Assembly: GCA_016177165.1 (NCBI GenBank)
Contig: JACOVT010000018.1
Span: forward strand, 1 to 6,300
Reading direction: 5' to 3'
DNA length: 6,300 bases
Source of the DNA: Microcaldota archaeon
GTDB taxonomy: Archaea > B1Sed10-29 > JACOVT01
Positions 1 through 4,582 of this stretch are shown piece by piece. Position 1 is the stretch's first letter; each line of letters starts with the position of its first letter. Both the position numbers and the translations under genes were made by a program. Below the pieces are notes generated by a model that was given only the letters and a program-made list of their open reading frames with translations, had not been told where the DNA came from and ran no database searches.

Positions 1-97
1 CGACTTCTGGGCCTTCTATGTCGACGCTGTCGACTGCGCATGTCTGTGGTAGCAGCTCGTTTACCTGCTTCTCAATCTCTTTCAAAAACTCGGACAT
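1..97 (-). CDS. Probable beta-CASP ribonuclease aCPSF1 (FttA), N-terminal 32 residues only
   Basis: The reading frame starts at the ATG at 97-95 and runs off the left edge, so only 32 residues are visible. The peptide starts MSEFLKEIEKQVNELLPQ and reaches an IEGPEV segment. This resembles the start of the N-terminal KH region of archaeal aCPSF1: an acidic/basic helix, a LLP turn, then a strand with EGPE. aCPSF1 is a metallo-beta-lactamase/beta-CASP RNase that cuts nascent transcripts and drives transcription termination in archaea. Its gene often lies directly downstream of psmB, as here with a 54-base gap on the same strand. I see no Shine-Dalgarno site and no TATA-like box at leaderless distance, so it is probably read from the psmB transcript. 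The call rests on a short peptide plus context; the catalytic domains lie outside the window. Confidence 0.7.
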   Translation of the reverse strand, partial: MSEFLKEIEKQVNELLPQTCAVDSVDIEGPEV

Positions 98-151
98 AAG
101 GGTGACCCATATACTTGCTATTGGCGAGTTGCTTTGGGTGATGAGTAGTGT

Positions 152-763
152 TTACTGGCTGAGTTTTAAGATTTCTTGGTCGGTGAGTTTCCGGAATCCC
201 TTCTTGTCAATGACCGCAAGGTTGATGCCTTCGCCCGATGCGGTGTCGCGCTTCATCGCGACGCTTATCGCGCGCGCTGCCAGCGGCAGGTTGTCCCTGA
301 TTGCTTTTCCTTCCTTGAAGTTGTCCTCGAGCACGCCATAGGCAAAAGGAGTGCCAGAGCCCGTGACCACGTATTTTTCCACCAGCATCGAGCCGTCGGG
401 ATCGAGCGAGAATATGTGCGGCTCTGTGTCCAGGCCGCCTATGAGCACCTGCACGTAGTACGGGTAGTACTTGGTGTTCTGGAGTATGTTGGACAGCAGC
501 GTTGAGGCGCCTTCCACGGGGATGTTTCTACCGCGCTGTATCTCGTAGAGCGACGTTTCTATCCTCATTATGCGTACTAGCGCCTGCGCGTCCCCCACCG
601 CGCCTGCTATCGTCATGCCTATGTGGGGCTGGATCATGAGCACCTTGTCTATTTCCCTGTTCGCGACCATCATGCCCATTGTTGCCCGCTTCTCAGAGCC
701 TAGTATGACTCCGTCCGAGCATACCATTCCGACTGTGGTCGTGCCAGTTTTTACTTTCTCCAT
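152..763 (-). CDS. psmB: Proteasome beta subunit (20S core, threonine protease)
   Basis: This 203-residue protein is the catalytic beta subunit of the archaeal 20S proteasome, which degrades unfolded or tagged proteins in the cytoplasm. The precursor has a short seven-residue propeptide ending in Gly7. Self-cleavage before Thr8 would expose the TTTVG start of the mature chain, with Thr8 as nucleophile. In mature numbering, Glu17 and Lys33 (precursor Glu24 and Lys40) sit where the family needs them. The GMTIAGAVGDAQ segment, the GSGTPFAYG segment and the late RDTASG segment, carrying the conserved Asp and Ser of the active site, are all present. Length is normal for an archaeal beta subunit and nothing is missing. 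The start at ATG 763 gives the expected short propeptide. It lies between an FKBP gene upstream and aCPSF1 downstream, all on the minus strand. No alpha subunit gene is in the window. Confidence 0.97.
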   Translation of the reverse strand: MEKVKTGTTTVGMVCSDGVILGSEKRATMGMMVANREIDKVLMIQPHIGMTIAGAVGDAQALVRIMRIETSLYEIQRGRNIPVEGASTLLSNILQNTKYYPYYVQVLIGGLDTEPHIFSLDPDGSMLVEKYVVTGSGTPFAYGVLEDNFKEGKAIRDNLPLAARAISVAMKRDTASGEGINLAVIDKKGFRKLTDQEILKLSQ

Positions 764-785
764 TGTTTCACTGCAATGCTGTTTA

Positions 786-797
786 GTTTTTCAAAAC
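786..797 (-). promoter_or_regulatory. Candidate TATA-like box of psmB (leaderless)
   Basis: The element GTTTTTCAAAAC (plus-strand reading) has 5-base inverted arms around a TC centre. Its centre is about 28 bases upstream of the psmB ATG, the spacing expected if transcription starts at the start codon. It is a weak TATA match. The box at 836-845 is the competing candidate. Confidence 0.4.
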
Positions 798-835
798 AAG
801 CTTTGATGATGAGCGTGCTGATAACGGCTGGCGGG

Positions 836-845
836 GTTTTTAAAC
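836..845 (-). promoter_or_regulatory. Second candidate TATA-like box between the FKBP gene and psmB
   Basis: GTTTTTAAAC is a stronger TATA-like match than the box nearer psmB. On the minus strand it would place the transcript start near 814, giving psmB a leader of about 50 bases. The rest of the 99-base gap between the two genes shows nothing else recognisable. Confidence 0.4.
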
Positions 846-862
846 GTATCGTATTCGCGCGC

Positions 863-1453
863 TCATTCTTCCAAACGGGCCTCGGCATCAAGCAGTTTCT
901 TGAGGGCGTGTAGGAAGTTGACCTTCCTTGCTTGGTAGTCCGCAGAGTCCAACACCCCTTTTGATGGCTTGATCACCAGCTTGCCATCCTCGTGCCTTAT
1001 TTCTGCCGGCTTGGTGTGGAAGTTGTATTCGAACACAACCCCGACTTTCTCGTCGGTGTCGCTTATGCGCCGCACCAGCCTGAGTTTTATGTCGAGCGGC
1101 TTGCCTGCCAGCTCGTGGTTGAAGTCTACCCGCACGCGGCCTCCGGAAACGCTCTGTATTTTTCCAGTTATTCCTTCCACTGATACAACCAGGCCGTGGA
1201 TTGGATTCAGGCCGTTCGCCCGGAAAACCGTGATTGGGACAAGTTTCACGAGGCTGGCTGACCTGTTTCCGAATGCATCTTCGGGCTCCAAGTGGACCAG
1301 TTTTTCCTCGCCGTCCCTCATTTCCATTATCGACTCTTCAAGCTTTGGAAAGAGCAGCCCCTCTCCCAAGATTATCGGGACGTCCTCTGACTTGAATGCC
1401 GCCTTGCCGTCGGCTTTTGCCTCATACGATAACCGGACGAAATCGCTCATCAA
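863..1453 (-). CDS. FKBP-type peptidyl-prolyl isomerase, archaeal long type (SlyD-like), with altered active site
   Basis: This 196-residue protein has the layout of archaeal long-type FKBPs: a split FKBP domain, an inserted IF chaperone domain, then a family-specific C-terminal domain. The first FKBP half holds GEGLLFPKLEESI and LEPEDAFG (about residues 5-68). The IF insert spans roughly 70-107. The FKBP domain then closes with DFNHELAGKPL (110-120), a hallmark segment. Residues 130-196 are the extra domain. Such proteins speed prolyl isomerisation and hold folding intermediates in the cytoplasm. The stretch after DGK (residues 15-24) is much shorter than in typical members and lacks the VFD-type motif with the usual active-site Asp; Lys21 follows Phe20 there. 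Chaperone activity may outweigh catalysis here (inference). ATG 1453 is preferred over the adjacent ATG 1450 because a TATA-like box is centred 26 bases upstream. Confidence 0.9.
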   Translation of the reverse strand: MMSDFVRLSYEAKADGKAAFKSEDVPIILGEGLLFPKLEESIMEMRDGEEKLVHLEPEDAFGNRSASLVKLVPITVFRANGLNPIHGLVVSVEGITGKIQSVSGGRVRVDFNHELAGKPLDIKLRLVRRISDTDEKVGVVFEYNFHTKPAEIRHEDGKLVIKPSKGVLDSADYQARKVNFLHALKKLLDAEARLEE

Positions 1454-1473
1454 ACCAGCTCAATAAAACGATT

Positions 1474-1484
1474 GCTTTAAAAGC
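1474..1484 (-). promoter_or_regulatory. TATA-like box of the FKBP gene
   Basis: GCTTTAAAAGC is a near-perfect palindrome with 5-base arms around a single A. Its centre at 1479 lies 26 bases upstream of ATG 1453, consistent with a leaderless transcript. Confidence 0.6.
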
Positions 1485-1507
1485 AGGCATCGACAATTAT
1501 GCACGTT

Positions 1508-1520
1508 GAGTTTTAAACTC
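1508..1520 (+). promoter_or_regulatory. TATA-like box of the sequon-rich membrane protein gene
   Basis: GAGTTTTAAACTC has 6-base inverted arms around a central T at 1514. The centre is 24 bases upstream of ATG 1538. That supports ATG 1538 over the upstream in-frame TTG at 1523, which lies only 9 bases from the box. It forms a divergent pair with the FKBP promoter, the two boxes being about 35 bases apart. Confidence 0.6.
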
Positions 1521-1537
1521 TTTTGTGTGGTGCGTTT

Positions 1538-2692
1538 ATGGACAAGCGTATAGCCGCCATAGTGGTCCTTGCGGTGCTCTTCCTGTCAGCTGGGCCCCTT
1601 GGTTTTTTCGGGGGTTCTGGCGCCAAGAAGCTCGACGTCAACGACACTGGCGGTGACGACCGGCCGCTGCAAGAGACAGTATCGGCCGAAGTAATCGGGG
1701 TGGTGGAAGACGTCACTCCTGTCCTTATTTACAGGTTTACTTCAGGCCGGCTGAACGAGCCGCTTGTGCGGGAGCGCTTCTCGCGCATAGCAGGCATCCG
1801 GAACTTCTCCATATCGAGCGGGATAAACCCCGCGGGTGAGGGCTACCAGTACGTGGTGACCGCAAACTTTAGCGACCCGTTCGCCACTCAAGTAGCTGGG
1901 TTCAAGATGGTGTACTGGATGTCAGACTTTTCCACGTCGCAGGACTCGTTCCCGATGATGGCCGGCAAGGCGCGACTGGACGGCGAGTTCACTGCAACAA
2001 GGAAGAACGGCAGCAGCATCCGCGTGTCCACGAAGGGCAACAAGACGGTCAACTTGGTATTGTATTACTGGAACAAGAACCAGACCCAGCTGGCGATACG
2101 ATGCCCCAACATAGTGATATCCTCCCAATCGGGCGCCTTCCTGCGGTCCACGGTCCCGTGCGTAAACGTGCTGCAGCCTTCGAAAGAGCTGTTCGGCCTG
2201 CCGTCGGAATACTCCCAGTTTGTCGAGGAGTTCACCCTGCCGTTGAAAGTGAACGTAACCGACGTGCTTGAACAGCACTTCGAGGGCAGGGTGGCTCCGG
2301 ACGCGAATGAGTCCAAGCTGAAAGAGCTGATGCTGCCTGCTTATGACCAACGCGAGTACGACATAACCGTGACGCCTAACGAGACCAGCGAGTCGCTGCC
2401 CAAGTTCCTGATGCGTTTGTCAATAAAGACAGAAAACGAGCTGAAAATAGTCAGGGACGCCATGCAGAGGAGCGGTTACAGGATGATATCCGAATGGCGC
2501 GTCGGTCAAGTGGACCTGAACAGAGACAACGTCACTATCGGACTTACCGAGTACGACCTTGGAATGGTAAACAGCGTGTCAAGGATACTCGCAAAGCTGA
2601 AGAAGGACACGCCGCCGGGAGAAAGGCAACTCAGCATCACCTTCAGGGTCATTTACTTAGAAGTAATCTCAGCGATCGGAGAAGAACTCTAG
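1538..2692 (+). CDS. Unknown membrane-anchored or secreted protein, rich in N-glycosylation sequons
   Basis: I do not recognise a family. From ATG 1538 the protein has 384 residues. It begins with a short basic start (MDKR), then a hydrophobic segment at about 5-25, which can act as a signal peptide or a single N-terminal anchor. The remaining 360 residues would lie outside the cell. This part holds ten N-X-S/T sequons, at Asn 35, 89, 110, 157, 168, 181, 239, 257, 281 and 331, so 10 of its 19 Asn residues are potential sites for archaeal N-glycans. The only two cysteines, 189 and 208, could form a disulfide. There is no second membrane segment and no S-layer, protease or lectin motif I can name. 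It is divergently transcribed from the FKBP gene, and its stop overlaps the NAC stop. A pseudo-murein or S-layer accessory, pilus or receptor role cannot be told apart here. Confidence 0.85.
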   Translation: MDKRIAAIVVLAVLFLSAGPLGFFGGSGAKKLDVNDTGGDDRPLQETVSAEVIGVVEDVTPVLIYRFTSGRLNEPLVRERFSRIAGIRNFSISSGINPAGEGYQYVVTANFSDPFATQVAGFKMVYWMSDFSTSQDSFPMMAGKARLDGEFTATRKNGSSIRVSTKGNKTVNLVLYYWNKNQTQLAIRCPNIVISSQSGAFLRSTVPCVNVLQPSKELFGLPSEYSQFVEEFTLPLKVNVTDVLEQHFEGRVAPDANESKLKELMLPAYDQREYDITVTPNETSESLPKFLMRLSIKTENELKIVRDAMQRSGYRMISEWRVGQVDLNRDNVTIGLTEYDLGMVNSVSRILAKLKKDTPPGERQLSITFRVIYLEVISAIGEEL

Positions 2693-3027
2693 CCGAGTTT
2701 CTCTATAGCAGAGGCTATATCGCCGCCGCTCTCTGCCAGCGCGCTTTCGGCCTCTTCCCTACTTGCGCCGGTTTTTTCCATTATCAGATTAACGTCCTCA
2801 TCCTCGCCGCCCTTCTGCTTGGGTGACAGGTTGCCGGCCGACACCGTGCCGGTGATCTGGAATGACTGCTGCCCCTGCATATCAACCTGCGTCACCGACG
2901 GGTTTTCTATGATAACTACAGTGCCGTCGCTCTTCTCGATAATCACGCGGGATGCGTCCAGCTGGCTGCTCTTTATCCCTAGCTTCCTCATGGCTGCTTC
3001 CATTTGTCGGGGGTTTATTGGCATCAT
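2689..3027 (-). CDS. nac: Nascent polypeptide-associated complex protein (archaeal NAC, alpha-like)
   Basis: This protein of 112 residues is the archaeal NAC subunit, which forms a homodimer that binds the ribosome near the exit tunnel and contacts emerging chains. The N-terminus MMPINPRQMEAAMRKLGI matches the basic, NPRQM-containing ribosome-facing start of the family. The central NAC domain follows, with segments SRVIIEKSDGTVVIIENPSV and the QSFQITG strand typical of it. An acidic linker (GGEDEDV) leads to a C-terminal UBA domain of about 35 residues ending EKLG. An in-frame GTG at 3045 would add MVKRFR. ATG 3027 is preferred because it gives the usual family start and because a TATA-like box is centred 28 bases upstream. 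The gene is convergent with the sequon-rich membrane protein gene and divergent from the unknown basic gene at 3066. Confidence 0.95.
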   Translation of the reverse strand: MMPINPRQMEAAMRKLGIKSSQLDASRVIIEKSDGTVVIIENPSVTQVDMQGQQSFQITGTVSAGNLSPKQKGGEDEDVNLIMEKTGASREEAESALAESGGDIASAIEKLG

Positions 3028-3035
3028 ACGAAACC

Positions 3036-3041
3036 TTTTAA
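3036..3041 (+). promoter_or_regulatory. TATA-like box of the basic-protein gene at 3066
   Basis: TTTTAA is centred about 28 bases upstream of the GTG at 3066, which fits a leaderless transcript. It lies within about 15 bases of the NAC start on the opposite strand. Confidence 0.55.
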
Positions 3042-3051
3042 CCACACGCGG

Positions 3052-3058
3052 TTTTTAA
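3052..3058 (-). promoter_or_regulatory. TATA-like box of the NAC gene
   Basis: TTTTTAA on the plus strand reads TTAAAAA for the NAC gene and is centred 28 bases upstream of ATG 3027. It lies inside the region that the opposite promoter needs, about 11 bases from the GTG start of the plus-strand gene. Confidence 0.55.
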
Positions 3059-3065
3059 CAATATC

Positions 3066-3689
3066 GTGCGAGTTATCGGGACCATTTCAAAACTAAAGAG
3101 GTCAGCCAAGGGGAAGCTTTCCCAACGGGTGCTGGATGCCTTCAAGGTCTACCTGGAAACTGGCGGAGTGGTAAAGCTGCAGGAGTCGCCGTTCGAGATA
3201 GTATACCCGACACGGCAGCGCCTTGACTACCTTATTGACGAGAACGGGCGCAAGATGGCATACCTTGACTCCGAGACGGGCAAGTGGCAAAAGCACATCG
3301 GTGAGGTCTCGGCGACCCGGCAGGGTTTTGGCAGGTTTTTCGACCCGGTCTACCTCAGGCACGTGATCAACTCCGCTGTCGACCCGTCATACAGGGAGGC
3401 CGTGCGCGTGGTAAACCCGCCGGTACACCTCATTGGCGACGCCCGCTACAGGCGGATGATGCGGATGTTCGTCTCAAGCTCGGACTACCGCGATCGATTG
3501 AAAGAGGCCCGCACCAGCATGCTGGGAAGAAAGCGGGATTCCGTCACCGAAACTGCGGAGAAGATCGTGGCATTCAAGAAAAAGACGATGAACGCGCGCG
3601 TCTCCCGAATCAGGGGTGAGCGCGCGATCTTCGAGAAGCGCGCCCAATCACTGTCGGTGATACGGGACTACTTGTCAAAGCGAGCTTAG
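3066..3689 (+). CDS. Unknown basic protein with helical C-terminus
   Basis: I do not recognise this 207-residue protein. It has 44 Lys/Arg against 23 Asp/Glu, so it is strongly basic. It has no membrane segment and no signal peptide. Residues 1-30 form a basic amphipathic stretch. Residues 35-80 look like a beta-rich part with a DENGRKMAYLDSETGKW turn. Residues 140-207 look almost fully helical and charged (RDRLKEAR, then FKKKTMNARVSRIRGERAIF). A cytoplasmic role in binding RNA, DNA or the ribosome fits the charge, but this is only inference. The GTG at 3066 is chosen because a TATA-like box sits 28 bases upstream; there is no Shine-Dalgarno site. It is divergent from NAC, and its TAG stop overlaps the TAA stop of the acylphosphatase-like gene. 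Confidence 0.8.
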   Translation: MRVIGTISKLKRSAKGKLSQRVLDAFKVYLETGGVVKLQESPFEIVYPTRQRLDYLIDENGRKMAYLDSETGKWQKHIGEVSATRQGFGRFFDPVYLRHVINSAVDPSYREAVRVVNPPVHLIGDARYRRMMRMFVSSSDYRDRLKEARTSMLGRKRDSVTETAEKIVAFKKKTMNARVSRIRGERAIFEKRAQSLSVIRDYLSKRA

Positions 3690-4150
3690 GATTTAATAGC
3701 TTCGGCGATCTTTTTTGGAAGCTCATCTAATCGATTTACTACCAAGTCGAGTTTCTTGTCCATTCCCGTGAGGTTTTGGTTTACGCCGGCTAGGTTTTGG
3801 TTTACGCCCGTGAGGTTTTGGTTCATCTTGGCTAGAAACCCAACGCCTTTTGAGAATTGGCCTAGCATAAGGTGCTGCGATGATCTCATTGCATCCGGGA
3901 CTTCAAGTAACTCGCTAAATTCTAGTTTTGACGTGGTAGGATTTTCCACAAGTTCAGGCTTCTCCTTCTTGAGCTCCTCATAGAACTGGAGAATGTGCTC
4001 TTTCTCTCCCCTTAGCATCACCTTTACGCGGCCGTCTTGAGTATTGACGGCGGTTCCTTCAAGTGGAGATTCGAGTATCTTACCAACAATATACACTCGA
4101 TAGCCGACATCGTGTACGTGATCCTTGATGTAGAACACTGCTTTTGCCAT
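3686..4150 (-). CDS. Acylphosphatase-domain protein with C-terminal coiled coil
   Basis: Residues 1-60 of this 154-residue protein match an acylphosphatase domain. DVGYRVYIVGK resembles the phosphate-binding loop with the catalytic Arg (Arg18), and AVNTQDGRVKV carries the catalytic Asn (Asn36). Their 18-residue spacing equals that of classical acylphosphatases (Arg23 and Asn41). Acylphosphatases hydrolyse acyl-phosphates, but the fold is also used for ligand or RNA binding. A linker follows at about 65-100. Residues 105-152 form a heptad pattern: M109, L113, V116, L120, V123, L127, M130, L134, V137, L141 and L144 are spaced four and three apart. It includes three near-identical units of (M/V)NQNL(T/A)G. 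The protein should therefore be a multimer. ATG 4150 is supported by a TATA-like box 27 bases upstream. The stop overlaps the convergent gene. Base composition looks more A/T-rich than in the flanking housekeeping genes. Confidence 0.85.
   Translation of the reverse strand: MAKAVFYIKDHVHDVGYRVYIVGKILESPLEGTAVNTQDGRVKVMLRGEKEHILQFYEELKKEKPELVENPTTSKLEFSELLEVPDAMRSSQHLMLGQFSKGVGFLAKMNQNLTGVNQNLAGVNQNLTGMDKKLDLVVNRLDELPKKIAEAIKS
3771..3833 (-). repeat. Three tandem 21-base coding repeats
   Basis: Three copies of a 21-base unit lie at 3771-3791, 3792-3812 and 3813-3833. Each begins AGGTTTTGGTT on the plus strand and differs mainly in its last seven to ten bases. In the gene they encode three heptads of the coiled coil, residues 109-129. 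The exact codon-level match suggests recent duplication by slippage rather than convergence on a heptad pattern. Confidence 0.85.
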
Positions 4151-4173
4151 TAGGCAAGCTCGCGTTTTACGGC

Positions 4174-4180
4174 TATTTAA
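4174..4180 (-). promoter_or_regulatory. TATA-like box of the acylphosphatase-like gene
   Basis: TATTTAA on the plus strand reads TTAAATA towards the gene and is centred 27 bases upstream of ATG 4150, so the transcript is probably leaderless. Bases 4183-4260, beyond it, show nothing I can name. Confidence 0.55.
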
Positions 4181-4262
4181 GCGTTTTGCAACCGCGCCCA
4201 GTTAATTCGGGTTAGTTTGAAAGTTTAGCTGCCGCTCGGGAGTTTCACTTGTTCACCGCATG

Positions 4263-4284
4263 TGAAGAAGCAATAGCTTCTTCA
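4263..4284. repeat. Perfect inverted repeat, 9-base stem with AATA loop
   Basis: TGAAGAAGC at 4263-4271 pairs without mismatch with GCTTCTTCA at 4276-4284 across a 4-base loop. It is the last hairpin of the cluster in the direction of the small membrane protein gene, 63-84 bases past its stop. It lacks a following T-run, so a terminator role is unproven. Confidence 0.85.
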
Positions 4285-4290
4285 ATGGCT

Positions 4291-4311
4291 CGACAAAGCT
4301 CTGCTTTGTCG
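4291..4311. repeat. Perfect inverted repeat, 9-base stem with TCT loop
   Basis: CGACAAAGC at 4291-4299 pairs perfectly with GCTTTGTCG at 4303-4311 across a 3-base loop. It is separated from the previous hairpin by six bases. Its last base is shared with a 5-base stem (4311-4315 with 4339-4343) that can close around a third, smaller hairpin at 4322-4336. Confidence 0.85.
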
Positions 4312-4355
4312 CAGCTGGTTCAGAAATTTCATTTCTTCGCTGCTGTTCAGAAATT
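4309..4355. repeat. Imperfect direct repeat, two 19-20 base copies
   Basis: TCGCAGCTGGTTCAGAAATT at 4309-4328 is repeated as TCGCTGCTGTTCAGAAATT at 4337-4355, with one substitution and one missing base. Between them, AGAAAT (4322-4327) and ATTTCT (4331-4336) form a 6-base stem with a TTC loop. The right copy overlaps the last three codons of the small membrane protein gene, so part of that C-terminus is encoded by the repeat. Confidence 0.8.
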
Positions 4356-4544
4356 CCACAGGAATGGGCGGTTGAAGTAATACGAGCTGGCGACCTCCAT
4401 CGCCGTTGGCAGGAAGAAGATGAAGAATGCGGCGAGCGCCTGGTGTTCCTCTATCTTTCGGTGCATCGACTCGTCCACCACCGCGACGACCAGAGCAATG
4501 ATCACGAAGTTGATCAGCCAGCTGACGAAATAAAAGAGGACCAC
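4347..4544 (-). CDS. Small protein with two membrane segments, unknown function
   Basis: I do not recognise a family for this 65-residue protein. It is almost all membrane. The first hydrophobic segment is at about residues 3-23, rich in Val and Ile. A short polar loop follows, DESMHRKIEEHQ (24-35). The second segment, at about 36-57, is rich in Phe and contains Pro46 and Glu50. It ends in an aromatic tail, FNRPFLWNF. The loop carries several charges on both sides, so topology is uncertain. An in-frame TGA lies one codon upstream, which leaves GTG 4544 as the first possible start, and a TATA-like box is centred 26 bases upstream of it. A GGTGA lies only three bases before the GTG, too close for a normal Shine-Dalgarno site. 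The clean amphipathic design argues that it is a real gene. It is divergent from the gene at 4583. Confidence 0.72.
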   Translation of the reverse strand: MVLFYFVSWLINFVIIALVVAVVDESMHRKIEEHQALAAFFIFFLPTAMEVASSYYFNRPFLWNF

Positions 4545-4565
4545 GATTCACCTATGACGGCTTGG

Positions 4566-4574
4566 TTATTAAAG
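4566..4574. promoter_or_regulatory. TATA-like box midway between two divergent genes
   Basis: TTATTAAAG, centred at 4570, lies 26 bases upstream of GTG 4544 on the minus strand. Read on the plus strand it is 25 bases upstream of an in-frame GTG at 4595. It could serve the minus gene alone or both genes. Confidence 0.5.
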
Positions 4575-4582
4575 TTTACCGG

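Noticed and set aside
969..1466. Plus-strand frame of 165 codons opposite the FKBP gene
   Set aside because: The minus frame has recognisable FKBP and IF-domain motifs; the plus frame is Ser/Thr-rich without any motif.
1922..2350. Minus-strand frame of 142 codons within the sequon-rich gene
   Set aside because: The opposite frame has a hydrophobic N-terminus, ten sequons and a promoter; this one has none of these and is rich in His and Arg as shadows often are.
2494..2826. Plus-strand frame of 110 codons spanning the end of the sequon-rich gene and NAC
   Set aside because: It overlaps two better-supported genes on both strands and shows no motif.
3771..3833. Tandem 21-base units as a possible CRISPR array
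   Set aside because: The units are contiguous without spacers, too short, in frame and encode coiled-coil heptads.
4185..4346. Possible tRNA or C/D box RNA in the non-coding stretch
   Set aside because: No cloverleaf with a T-loop GTTCRA pattern was found, and no proper RTGATGA plus CTGA box pair is present; only the hairpins and the direct repeat are supported.
4546..4550. GGTGA as Shine-Dalgarno site for the small membrane protein
   Set aside because: It ends about three bases before the GTG start, too close, and a TATA-like box at leaderless distance explains the start better.
4282..4551. Minus-strand frame of 89 codons overlapping the small membrane protein gene
   Set aside because: It runs through the hairpin cluster and has Arg/Gly-rich low-complexity composition; the overlapping 65-codon frame has two coherent membrane segments.
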